This document shows positions 26,266 through 34,286 of a stretch of DNA of 40,248 bases, in pieces. The notes under the pieces are model-generated. The model had not been told where the DNA came from. It made no database searches and saw only the letters and a list, made by a program, of their open reading frames with translations. How positions within the stretch are numbered: the first letter of the stretch is position 1; each line of letters starts with the position of its first letter. The translations under genes and the position numbers were made by a program. The DNA is taken from assembly GCF_000287055.2 (NCBI RefSeq), contig NZ_AJYQ02000136.1, positions 185 through 40,432 on the forward strand, read 5' to 3'. The stretch is from Vibrio genomosp. F10 str. ZF-129. Lineage in GTDB: Bacteria; Pseudomonadota; Gammaproteobacteria; Enterobacterales; Vibrionaceae.

Positions 26266-27603
26266 TTATCCCGCTTTTACGTTCTTCACAAACTGTCCAT
26301 GATAGGCACTACTACTCTGTTGTTTAGCTTGGTACATCGCTTTATCCGCCAAATCCAATAGTTCATCTAGGCTCTCAGACTCTGTGGGATAAATGCTCAC
26401 ACCAATACTGCTAGTGACAGATACATCCTCATCATCGAGTGCAATCGGCTTATCCAACTCGGTCAGTAACCCTTGTAGTATTGACTCAATCCGATCTGTA
26501 CTGTTCAGTGACGTTAAGCACATAGCAAATTCATCGCCGCCTAGGCGACCGATGATATCTGTCGGTCTGCTTGCTTGCTTCAATCGAGTAGCATACGTCA
26601 AAAGTACCTTGTCTCCTGCTAGATGGCCTTTGGTATCATTCACCAGTTTAAATTTATCCAAATCAATAAAGATGATAGCGATTTTATTGTCTGAGTTCGA
26701 CGCTGCACCCATCGCTTTTCCCAAGCTGACATGGAATGCCCTTCGATTGAGAACCCCTGTCAGTGAGTCACGCTCAGACAAATACTGCAATTGTTCGGTC
26801 TGTTTTCGTAAGGTTGAGGTTTTTAGTTGAATTTCTTTCTCTAACTGGTCTTTTGTCACGGTGTGCTCTTGAAGTGACCCTTTCATCTCATTAAAAAAGT
26901 TCACAATGATAGCAAACTCTTCATCTAATTTAGGGTGGACTATACGGCTTGAAAAATCGCCGGTTGATAGCTTATAAATTCCCGACTTAATCACATTCGA
27001 CCCGATCCTAAACTGCTTTAAAATGAGCAGCGCTAAAACCGCAACCATTATTGAGAAGAACAATAATATTAGCGCGGTTTTTACAATCGACGTTTCATTG
27101 TGGATACTCTGTTTGCTAAGCACATTCGTTTGAAGATGAAACAGTTCTTCTTCCATCGTTTGAACAATCATATTATATCGAGAGTGTAAAAGGAGAATAG
27201 CTTCCTCATTAGGACTTGGGCTTGAGTTTGTCGTGTTGCTCAATGACGTTGACAATGAATATAAGTTTATCTCTTGGCGTAACAAAACCGCTAGGCTGTG
27301 GTTCATCCGTTTCAAGTTACCAATCGATGCTGGGAAATCCATTTGCTGGCTTAAGTTTTTAGCAAGGTTCTGCTGGGCTATATACACTTCCTCTAAGCTT
27401 TCTTGATCACCACGTTGCAAGAAAACCCAAAGCTGGCTTCTCAACATATCAACACGCAACTGTATTTCAAGAATCGTTTTCATTTGGCTATCGCCCAATT
27501 GGTGTTTATCTCTAATATTCAGTAATGATGCACTCACCAGCGCCACCAGTAAGAATGCGCTAACCGCCAAAAAACTTAACTTGTGGAGAATAGAATTCAT
27601 CAT
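26266..27603 (-). CDS. Diguanylate cyclase with periplasmic sensor domain
   Basis: This 445-aa inner-membrane protein should make c-di-GMP from two GTP. Two membrane segments (about 9-29 and 173-195) frame a ~140-residue helical periplasmic domain. A HAMP-like linker, a short coiled coil and a GGDEF domain (about 275-440) follow. The active site GGDEF (355-359) is intact, as is the inhibitory site RPTD (346-349) five residues upstream. There is no EAL domain. The start overlaps the stop of the solute-binding protein gene by 4 nt, so the two are translated together. This suggests the periplasmic domain reads the binding protein's ligand state, as in the NspS-MbaA pair of V. cholerae (inference). 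Confidence 0.92.
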   Translation of the reverse strand: MMNSILHKLSFLAVSAFLLVALVSASLLNIRDKHQLGDSQMKTILEIQLRVDMLRSQLWVFLQRGDQESLEEVYIAQQNLAKNLSQQMDFPASIGNLKRMNHSLAVLLRQEINLYSLSTSLSNTTNSSPSPNEEAILLLHSRYNMIVQTMEEELFHLQTNVLSKQSIHNETSIVKTALILLFFSIMVAVLALLILKQFRIGSNVIKSGIYKLSTGDFSSRIVHPKLDEEFAIIVNFFNEMKGSLQEHTVTKDQLEKEIQLKTSTLRKQTEQLQYLSERDSLTGVLNRRAFHVSLGKAMGAASNSDNKIAIIFIDLDKFKLVNDTKGHLAGDKVLLTYATRLKQASRPTDIIGRLGGDEFAMCLTSLNSTDRIESILQGLLTELDKPIALDDEDVSVTSSIGVSIYPTESESLDELLDLADKAMYQAKQQSSSAYHGQFVKNVKAG

Positions 27604-28589
27604 TCATAACTCACTGTTCTATTCATGACATGCTCCAAAGCCTTAGGTGAAAGTACGCGTCGATAGTTTGGTAACGCCCGCTCTACTAACTCGGTCTCTA
27701 TCGCCCACCGAGCTTGAAGCTGCAAGTTTGATAACAGTGCATTGCCAATAGAAAGTCGAAATGTGTAATCTTGCCAAGACCAATCGAGTTGTGTTCTAGG
27801 GATATTCAATGCTTTCGCCACAATACTTTTTGCTTGCTCTGGCTGGGCGTGCATCCACTGTATGGCTGTGTTCAGCTGTTCCAAAATAATGACAGAATTG
27901 GTCATATGCTGTTCTTCTGACGAGGACCGAGTCAAAAGGTTAAATGTTAAGTTGTACACGCCTTCTAAACCCAAGTTAATAATATCGGGCGACTCTAACA
28001 TAACGGCATATCCATAAGGTTCCCAAACAGATATAGCGTCTACCCCTCCTGTGATCAGTGCATTGTTAAGTTCATTCGGCGCTAAATAAACACGTTGAAC
28101 CTGAGCGCGCTTTAGATTGTGAGCAATAAGCAATGAATCAAAATAGAATTCACTGGCACTCGCTTTTACAACGCCCACTTTCTTCCCTTCCAATTCATTA
28201 ATAGACGTTATTTTACCTTCGCCTAATGCCAACAACTTCAAATCATTACCCGACTCAGCAAAGCTCGTCAGTACAGAAAGATCATCGTGTTTAAAACTCT
28301 CAAACATAACCACGGATTCGGAAGCCGTGGCAAAATCGACTTCATTATTAAATAGAGCTTTGGCGCAAGCGACCCCTCCTGAACAAGGGACAAACTCTAC
28401 ATTGATGTGTTTTTGATCAAATAGCTTGAGATGCTGAGCAATAATAAAAGGAGAGGATAAAGGCGTTTGGGAAACGGCAATTTTAATCGGACTAGAATTG
28501 GGCACCACACGAGAACTGCTGTCTTGGATAAAAAATACAAGAGCAGTCAGTAGAATAAACATAAAGCCGAGGCCTATTTTTATCTTCAT
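27600..28589 (-). CDS. Periplasmic solute-binding protein (NMT1/SsuA-like), no permease nearby
   Basis: This 329-aa protein has a hydrophobic N-terminus (about residues 4-22) that may be an uncleaved anchor. An ABC-type periplasmic binding fold of the NMT1/ThiY/SsuA/NrtA group follows: IKIAVSQTPLSSPFIIAQ, VEFVPCSGGVACAKALFNNEVDFA, LEGKKVGVV and DAISVWEPYGYAV. Family ligands include sulfonates, nitrate and thiamine precursors, and this one cannot be assigned. No permease or ATPase gene is adjacent. Its only partner is the overlapping diguanylate cyclase gene. I chose ATG 28589 because it begins directly at the signal segment. Two earlier starts would add 11 or 27 residues. Confidence 0.85.
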   Translation of the reverse strand: MKIKIGLGFMFILLTALVFFIQDSSSRVVPNSSPIKIAVSQTPLSSPFIIAQHLKLFDQKHINVEFVPCSGGVACAKALFNNEVDFATASESVVMFESFKHDDLSVLTSFAESGNDLKLLALGEGKITSINELEGKKVGVVKASASEFYFDSLLIAHNLKRAQVQRVYLAPNELNNALITGGVDAISVWEPYGYAVMLESPDIINLGLEGVYNLTFNLLTRSSSEEQHMTNSVIILEQLNTAIQWMHAQPEQAKSIVAKALNIPRTQLDWSWQDYTFRLSIGNALLSNLQLQARWAIETELVERALPNYRRVLSPKALEHVMNRTVSYE

Positions 28590-28705
28590 TAATTTAAAAC
28601 CTACGCCAACGAAAATTCTCATTATTGGATAGGATAAATATAGTAGATACTGCGGTCCTCGCTGGCGCAAATAGTAGGTATCTGCTCATTTGGCTAGGAT
28701 CATCA

Positions 28706-28739
28706 CAAAAAAGCACTACCTCGGTTAACGTGTAGTGCC
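28706..28739 (-). terminator. Terminator of trmY
   Basis: On the minus strand GGCACTAC pairs with GTAGTGCT, followed by six T (complement of 28706-28711). It lies about 40 nt after the trmY stop. Confidence 0.9.
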
Positions 28740-28776
28740 TATAAATACATTGATGGCTCTTTAACGGTATAGACGT

Positions 28777-29376
28777 TTAGCCGAGTTGGATATCCAATTC
28801 ATTTTGGATCAAGACAATGCACTGGGAAGCAAACAGCATTTTGGGCCCTAAGCTTATTTTTTGCGTGTTTAAGCGCTTCAGGCTATTCCAAGATTTCTTT
28901 GGCATGGGAATATGATCGGTCAGCAAAAAACACGCATTGTGAGCAAGTTCAATATCTCGTACAGAGTCACCTTTTTTATCAAGTAGGTAGAGTTGATAAG
29001 ACTCGGCTAAGCGCTGGATTAAACGCTCAAAACTGACGGTTTCAACACTAATACCTGATTCAACTTGGCGCAATTGCTCTTTTGTCATGCCAACCGAAGC
29101 ATCAAGCGCACGGGCGATCATATTGATCAACGCTTGTTCGTGAAATCCACCAATATTGTGAAGTTCACTGGATTGAAAACGAACTGTTCGAGAAAAGTCT
29201 TGAGTACTTTCGAGAACTAAATACACCTCAACATCATCTCGGTGTGATTGAGCGGTAAAAATAGCATTCATCAACACATGAGCCAAAATTTCGGTATGTG
29301 CTTCTTCTCCTACAGAGGCTAGGAATGTGTTTTTATCAGTTGAAGCGGCTCGCGCTCGAACAACAAATGCTCTCAT
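28777..29376 (-). CDS. trmY: tRNA (pseudouridine-N1)-methyltransferase, TrmY family
   Basis: This 199-aa SPOUT-class methyltransferase uses S-adenosylmethionine. In archaea TrmY methylates pseudouridine 54 of tRNA, while for bacterial members the target is only inferred. Recognisable segments are MRAFVVRARAASTDKNTF at the start, ELHNIGGFHEQALINMIARAL, and a C-terminal knot region with LTDHIPMPKKSWNSL and ISLGPKMLFASQCIVLIQNELD. Start ATG 29376 matches the family N-terminus; an earlier frame opening has no ribosome site. It is a single-gene unit with its own terminator. Confidence 0.88.
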   Translation of the reverse strand: MRAFVVRARAASTDKNTFLASVGEEAHTEILAHVLMNAIFTAQSHRDDVEVYLVLESTQDFSRTVRFQSSELHNIGGFHEQALINMIARALDASVGMTKEQLRQVESGISVETVSFERLIQRLAESYQLYLLDKKGDSVRDIELAHNACFLLTDHIPMPKKSWNSLKRLNTQKISLGPKMLFASQCIVLIQNELDIQLG

Positions 29377-29534
29377 GTTGGTACTCTTTGGCAAATGCGA
29401 TAGCAATATCGTTATTGCTATCCAGTAAACGGGGAACAAAGGATACCATAGAGATCACGCCCTAACCTATTAGACTCCGACTAAATAGTGCCTGGCGGAT
29501 TGTACTTAACTGATGGCGCTTAAATAAAAAGCAA

Positions 29535-29753
29535 CTAATGTTCAATCCCCGATGGGTTAAAACTAAACTCGGTTTGCTGATAGACCTGTGCTAGTGATTT
29601 ACTGCGTGCTTGCTTCTTAGAGCGCTTTTTTTTATCGGTGCACTCTTGCTCTCGCAAAGCATGTTCATGCTCTTTTGCTGAATCGATGAACTCTTGGTTG
29701 CTTAAAGCTTCTTGTCGTAAGCGATTCACTCGCTCTAAGGTTTCCCACAACAT
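29535..29753 (-). CDS. Small unknown protein under a LexA-type promoter
   Basis: This 72-aa protein is highly charged and helical, with many Glu/Gln in the first half, a Lys/Arg block (KKKRSKKQARSK) in the middle, and a short tail containing QQTEFSF. It has no signal peptide or membrane segment. The start is well supported by GAGGTGAG just before ATG. I do not recognise the family. Two LexA-like boxes and a good promoter directly upstream indicate that it is induced by DNA damage. The QxxFxF-like tail loosely resembles sliding-clamp binding motifs (speculative). Roles could include cell-division block, nuclease control or DNA binding through the basic block. None can be assigned. Confidence 0.75.
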   Translation of the reverse strand: MLWETLERVNRLRQEALSNQEFIDSAKEHEHALREQECTDKKKRSKKQARSKSLAQVYQQTEFSFNPSGIEH

Positions 29754-29771
29754 ATCTCACCTCAATTAACA

Positions 29772-29836
29772 CTGTACCTATAAACAGTATAGAAGCTGAT
29801 TGAGATTTTACAATAAAATACTGTATATAAAATCAG
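29772..29836 (-). promoter_or_regulatory. SOS-type promoter with two LexA boxes
   Basis: Box 1 is CTGTACCTATAAACAG (29772-29787), a full match to CTGT-N8-ACAG. Box 2 is CTGTATATAAAATCAG (29821-29836), one base off. On the minus strand -35 TTGTAA (29808-29813) and -10 TATACT (29786-29791) are 16 bp apart. Box 1 overlaps the -10 and box 2 lies just upstream of the -35, a typical repressed layout. The start codon is about 30 nt further on. Confidence 0.8.
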
Positions 29837-30177
29837 CATTAATATGTATGACACTCACCAGCAGGCTATCTTTGAATGACGTCTGTAAATGAAATCTGTC
29901 GATCTCAACGTATCAGGCGAGTGATGAACATAAGATGACAATGAAATGACGATATGTCCGCAAAGGCGAATGAATACAGGAGGTAAATGTGCCAAAAAAG
30001 AGGCACAAACGCCCCTTTGATTGACCCGTTTATAGTCACTGGTAAAGGTTTAGGGCGAAGAAAGAATGGTGAATCGAGCTATGCTCTTTGAAATAAGCAC
30101 CCATTGAAGTTAACACGAGTGAACTGAATATCCTTTAAAGTAGAACCAAACATACTGACCGTAAACATGACTCTCGG
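29837..30177. other. Intergenic region between SOS gene and response regulator
   Basis: No convincing gene. The only notable items are the terminator at 29994-30019 and a 34-codon frame starting at 29987 behind AGGAGG. That frame largely coincides with the terminator and is probably not expressed. Confidence 0.4.
29994..30019 (-). terminator. Terminator of the kinase/regulator operon
   Basis: On the minus strand CAAAGGGGC and GCCTCTTTT pair with one mismatch, followed by a T-run. It lies about 160 nt past the response-regulator stop. The stem is similar in sequence to the terminator at 1684-1708. Confidence 0.7.
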
Positions 30178-30816
30178 TTACTCTATGATGCCATTTTCTA
30201 TTGCGTATTTAGCAAGCTCTACGGTCGAGTTGAGACCCAATTTATGCTTAATATTTTGCCTGTGAGTCTCCACCGTACGACAGCTAATATCGAGCAAAAG
30301 CGCGACTTTTTTGCTACTGTTTCCTTGAGCAACGAGCTTTAATACCGCCTCTTCTCGGCGACTCAATGGGCTGACGGTGCTGCTTGACGGAATCACATTT
30401 TCAGAAAATAGAGTTTGAGTAGCGGTTTCACAGAAGTAAGTCGACCCCTGATTAACAGTCTTGATTGCTTGTACCATCTTTTCTGCCGTGATCTCTTTTA
30501 GCATATAACCCACCGCTCCGGCTTGCATCACCTTCATAATGTATTCACGCTGATCGTGCATCGTCAGCATCAAGATCTTGGCGTCAGGGAACTCTTCTCT
30601 AATCAGACGTGTTGCGTCAATGCCATTCATTAAAGGCATGCTCACATCCATTAGAACGACATCGGGCTTTAGATCTCTGACCTTATCAATGGCTTCAATT
30701 CCGTTACTCGCTGTGCCTATCACCTCGATATCTTTTTCTAATTCCAATCGAGCGATGAATCCATCTAATACGACCTGGTGATCATCAACGATGACGACTC
30801 TAATAATTTCATTCAT
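30178..30816 (-). CDS. LuxR/NarL-type response regulator
   Basis: This 212-aa protein has an N-terminal receiver domain with acidic pocket DD (11-12), phospho-acceptor Asp57 (VLMDVSMP), Thr85 and Lys106. A C-terminal LuxR-type helix-turn-helix follows (LSRREEAVLKLVAQGNSSKKVA, CRTVETHRQNIKHKLG). It is the partner of the overlapping sensor kinase gene (8-nt overlap). With the TRAP transporter genes just upstream it probably controls uptake of the transported organic acid. Repeated TACGTA sequences in front of dctP are candidate sites. Confidence 0.95.
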   Translation of the reverse strand: MNEIIRVVIVDDHQVVLDGFIARLELEKDIEVIGTASNGIEAIDKVRDLKPDVVLMDVSMPLMNGIDATRLIREEFPDAKILMLTMHDQREYIMKVMQAGAVGYMLKEITAEKMVQAIKTVNQGSTYFCETATQTLFSENVIPSSSTVSPLSRREEAVLKLVAQGNSSKKVALLLDISCRTVETHRQNIKHKLGLNSTVELAKYAIENGIIE

Positions 30817-32164
30817 AAACTAATCCATCTAAATCCAGCAATACGATTATTTCCGTCCCAAAACCGGGTTCGCTCATCATTTCAAAATCTCCGCCCATAA
30901 ACTCGACTCGTTCCCGCATATTCCTTAAACCAATGCCACGTGTCTTTAGGATACCATTAACCAGAAATCCTACGCCGTCATCTCGAATCATGAGTTGGAG
31001 CATACTGCCCATTTGTTGGAGTACAACCGTTACCTTAGTTGCGTTGGCATGTTTCTCAATATTGTTTAACGATTCTTGAGTGACTCGATACAGTGTTGTT
31101 GCCGCCTCTGATTTCAGCTTCCCTTTCTGCATATCAAACACGGTTTCAATCTCCACACCCGAATGAGATCGAAAGTCTTGTAACAACGCGGACAGAGCAG
31201 CCTCAAGACCAATATCATCAAGAGCGCTTGGTCGTAACTGATGAGAAATATGACGCACTTCATTAATTGCCGACATCAACGATTGCTGAGATTTCTCAAC
31301 ATGCGTTTTAAGTGACTGATCTTGAAGTTTATGCCCAAGTAACTCTAGATGACATTTACTCGATACTAACAGCTGATTAATACCATCGTGTAGCTCTCTA
31401 GCAAGATGTTTCTTTTCATCCTCTTGAAACATCACCGTCTGATAAACAAGTTCTTTCAGGTTTTTATCCGCTAACCGGTGCTCATGCAAATTAATCGCAA
31501 GTGTCAGCACGATGATCACCGCAACCGTCACCGCTAGAATCACCATAACCGTGAAAAACGTCGTTTCTATATTGTTCCGGACGGCCGATTGCATCGTCGC
31601 GACTTCTTGACTGATGTCCTCAATATAAAGGCCAGTGCCAATCATCCAGTCCCATTTCTCTAGCCATTTTGCGTAGCTCAGTTTGGGTACTATTTCCCCT
31701 GTCGAAGGCTTTTGCCACAAATATTGGTGGAATCCTCCCCCTCTCCTCGCTTGAGAAATGAGGGCTTCAATAAGGAAGTCTCCATCGCTGTCTTGAATAT
31801 GCAGTAAGTCTTTACCGATCAGGTCTGGCTGGATAGGGTGAACCAGGTTAATGCCATTTTCATCATACGCAAAAAAGTACCCGTCGGTGCCGTATCGAAG
31901 TCGAGTGAGTATCGCTTTAACCTCTGCTTTTGCTTCGGCTTCATAGAGGTCAGGGTTATTGTAGACATAAGAAATTGCGTCGAAGGCAAGATCCAAACTG
32001 TCCTTTAGCGCACTCTCTTTCGCCGCGATCAGACGGTCATAAAAAATTTCGACTTCTTTTTCGCCGAGTTTCTGGGCTTGATAAATAGAGATCCAGCTAA
32101 TGCTTACGGTAACCAGTAGCAGCGGGATAAGCGTTAATAATATTAATTTAGCTTTTAGAGGCAT
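30809..32164 (-). CDS. Cache-domain sensor histidine kinase (HisKA_3 type)
   Basis: This 451-aa inner-membrane kinase has membrane segments at about 5-27 and 201-225 around a single Cache-type periplasmic sensor domain (YGTDGYFFAYDENGINLVHP and WDWMIGTGLYIEDI are hallmark segments). The cytoplasmic part has a HisKA_3 dimerisation domain with phospho-acceptor His259 in ARELHDGINQLL, and a HATPase domain (NNIEKHANA, DDGVGF, GIGLRNMRERVEFMGG). Such Cache domains usually bind small carboxylates. Together with the TRAP operon upstream this suggests sensing of the same substrate. A strong terminator lies just before its start, so it either has its own promoter there or is read through from dctM. 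Confidence 0.95.
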   Translation of the reverse strand: MPLKAKLILLTLIPLLLVTVSISWISIYQAQKLGEKEVEIFYDRLIAAKESALKDSLDLAFDAISYVYNNPDLYEAEAKAEVKAILTRLRYGTDGYFFAYDENGINLVHPIQPDLIGKDLLHIQDSDGDFLIEALISQARRGGGFHQYLWQKPSTGEIVPKLSYAKWLEKWDWMIGTGLYIEDISQEVATMQSAVRNNIETTFFTVMVILAVTVAVIIVLTLAINLHEHRLADKNLKELVYQTVMFQEDEKKHLARELHDGINQLLVSSKCHLELLGHKLQDQSLKTHVEKSQQSLMSAINEVRHISHQLRPSALDDIGLEAALSALLQDFRSHSGVEIETVFDMQKGKLKSEAATTLYRVTQESLNNIEKHANATKVTVVLQQMGSMLQLMIRDDGVGFLVNGILKTRGIGLRNMRERVEFMGGDFEMMSEPGFGTEIIVLLDLDGLVYE

Positions 32165-32183
32165 TCCTTTTCCTCATAGAAAA

Positions 32184-32210
32184 ACGGCTTATCAAAACTT
32201 GATAAGCCGT
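32184..32210 (-). terminator. Terminator between dctM and the sensor kinase gene
   Basis: ACGGCTTATCAA and TTGATAAGCCGT form a perfect 12-bp stem with a 3-nt loop. The minus strand continues with a T-run. It lies about 120 nt past dctM and 20 nt before the kinase start. Confidence 0.92.
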
Positions 32211-32329
32211 TCTACTGTAACAGTTTGTCACGTCAGGTTGAATTTAAGCGATCACACTATTTCATCTAATCATTAAACTCACGGATGAATCCGCCAGCGA
32301 ACTCTTCACTGACACAAATTAACCTGCTA

Positions 32330-33616
32330 TTAAGACATGCCATAGAAACCAGGGAATAGTAACAATGACATCAGTACGACAATTTGGATTGCAATAAATG
32401 GCATCACCCCTCGATAAATATCCATGGTGGTTACTCCTTTAGGTGCAACCCCTTTCAAATAGAATAAACTGAAACCAAATGGTGGCGTTAAGAAGGAGGT
32501 TTGTAAGTTCATCGCGACTAGGATAGCAAACCACGTCATATTAATGCCCATTATCTCAGCGACAGGTGCGATAATAGGAACAATAATGAAACAGATTTCC
32601 ACAAAGTCGATAAAGAAACCGAGGATTAAAATCACAACCATTGTGATGATTAAGAAGCCCCATTTTTCGCCAGGTAACTGAAGCATCCACTCTTCGACTA
32701 AGTAATCTCCGCCAGTGTAAGTGAAGGCCATAGAGAATGCCGTTGCACCTAGCAAAATAGCAAAGACCATTGCCGTCACTTTAACGGTCTCTTTCGCTGC
32801 CTCATAAACCATTGAAAAGCTAAATTGTCTGTACAGAATTGCTAACACTATTGCACCAGCACCGCCTAAAGCAGCCGATTCAGTGGGTGTAGCAATACCC
32901 GCAAAAATTGACCCTAGTACAACGATGATCAAAGCCAATGGAGGGATGACCGCTTTTAACGCCGTGATCACTTCATCTTTACGGCTAATCGACTCATCTC
33001 GCTCCATCGATTGCGCAGATTCAGGGTTGAGTTTGGCGTAAATAAGAATGTAAACAATGTAAGCGCCAACAAGAACAAAACCAGGGCCAATCGCAGCACT
33101 GAATAAGTCACCAACAGGGACACCCAATACATCACCAAGTAAAATCAGCACTATCGAAGGCGGAATGATTTGACCAAGCGTACCCGAGGCACAGATGGTT
33201 CCACACGCAAGACCTTTATCGTAATTGTATTTAAGCATGACAGGGAGTGAGATAAGCCCCATCGCCACGACTGACGCTCCGACCACACCGGTAGACGCGG
33301 CCAATAATGCGCCGACTAAGACGGTAGATATTGCAATACCGCCTTTAATACCACCAAAGAGTCGGCCCATCGATTCGAGCAACTGCTCAGCTAAACGCGT
33401 TTTTTGTAGCACTAAACCCATGAAAACAAACAGGGGGACGGCCATTAAAACGGTGTTCTCCATGATTGATTGGATTCGATAAGGCATGAAAGCAAACATT
33501 TCAATGCCTTCCGCCCAAACACCAAAGATCAGTGCAATACCGCCAAATGTGAAGGCAACAGGGAATCCCAGCAACAGTGCAAACAGTGCAACAAAGAACA
33601 TTACTATTCCGATCAT
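32330..33616 (-). CDS. dctM: TRAP transporter large permease (DctM family)
   Basis: This 428-aa membrane protein of about 12 helices is the Na+-coupled transport subunit of a tripartite ATP-independent periplasmic transporter. Typical segments are GFPVAFTFGGIALIFG, the conserved GTLGQIIPPSIVLILLG and IVLGSIFAGIATPTESAALG. The length is standard. The start has AAAGGAT upstream and lies 11 nt after dctQ. The substrate is set mainly by DctP, which here looks like the 2-oxo-acid (TakP) type. Confidence 0.95.
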   Translation of the reverse strand: MIGIVMFFVALFALLLGFPVAFTFGGIALIFGVWAEGIEMFAFMPYRIQSIMENTVLMAVPLFVFMGLVLQKTRLAEQLLESMGRLFGGIKGGIAISTVLVGALLAASTGVVGASVVAMGLISLPVMLKYNYDKGLACGTICASGTLGQIIPPSIVLILLGDVLGVPVGDLFSAAIGPGFVLVGAYIVYILIYAKLNPESAQSMERDESISRKDEVITALKAVIPPLALIIVVLGSIFAGIATPTESAALGGAGAIVLAILYRQFSFSMVYEAAKETVKVTAMVFAILLGATAFSMAFTYTGGDYLVEEWMLQLPGEKWGFLIITMVVILILGFFIDFVEICFIIVPIIAPVAEIMGINMTWFAILVAMNLQTSFLTPPFGFSLFYLKGVAPKGVTTMDIYRGVMPFIAIQIVVLMSLLLFPGFYGMS

Positions 33617-33627
33617 AACAATATCCT

Positions 33628-34155
33628 TTATTTAGTAGAGTGGATTAGATGAGGGTTGAATATCTTATTAAGCGAGTGCAAAACAAGACCCACTCCGCTC
33701 ACTGCCATAAAGAAAAATGACAATGGAATAATACTTTTAATGATCCATCGGTAGGGTAAACCACCGGGATCCCCAGAGGTTTCTCCGAGTGCATAACTCT
33801 CTTTAGCGAAGTCCACGCCGTACCAGGTAACCAAAAGACAAAAAGGAAAGAGAAACAGAAAGCAACCAGCTAAATCAATGATGGCCTGAGCTTTGTGGGA
33901 TAAACGTTCATAGAATATGTCAACGCGAACGTGCCCCCCTGCTTTAATCGCATAAGGCACGCCAAGCAGGAACACAGCAGAAAATAAATGCCACTCCATC
34001 TCTTGAAACGCAATCGACACGTCATTGAAGACATATCGCATGACTACGTCATAGACGACATTGATGACGAGTAAAATGAATAACATGCTCGATAACCATC
34101 CAAGCATATCTCCAATTCGATTAAATATTCGTTCGATATAAATTAGGCTTCTCAT
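33628..34155 (-). CDS. dctQ: TRAP transporter small permease (DctQ family)
   Basis: This 175-aa protein has four membrane segments and the DctQ hallmark around VVMRYVFNDVSIAFQEMEW. It forms the membrane complex with DctM. I start at ATG 34155 because GGAG lies 6 nt upstream. Earlier in-frame starts (34167 and 34203) lack ribosome sites. It is 11 nt before dctM, in the same transcript. Confidence 0.9.
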   Translation of the reverse strand: MRSLIYIERIFNRIGDMLGWLSSMLFILLVINVVYDVVMRYVFNDVSIAFQEMEWHLFSAVFLLGVPYAIKAGGHVRVDIFYERLSHKAQAIIDLAGCFLFLFPFCLLVTWYGVDFAKESYALGETSGDPGGLPYRWIIKSIIPLSFFFMAVSGVGLVLHSLNKIFNPHLIHSTK

Positions 34156-34251
34156 TCCGAACTCCATGGAATTTTGAAAAGTGCGCCACTTCATCCGTAA
34201 CAAGGTTACCTATGAGTGGCGCTTAATAATAAGTGTTTCTTGGGCTTCTTC

Positions 34252-34276
34252 GATGCGATGGTGTTTCCATCGCATC
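34252..34276 (-). terminator. Intercistronic hairpin between dctP and dctQ
   Basis: GATGCGATGG and CCATCGCATC form a perfect 10-bp stem with a 5-nt loop and no T-run. Such hairpins often stabilise the upstream mRNA or cause partial termination, so that more receptor than permease is made. Confidence 0.75.
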
Positions 34277-34286
34277 TATTTGGGTT

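Noticed and set aside
29987..30091. 34-codon frame behind AGGAGG
   Set aside because: The ribosome site is only 3 nt from the ATG, and the frame coincides with a minus-strand terminator, whose repeats explain the sequence.
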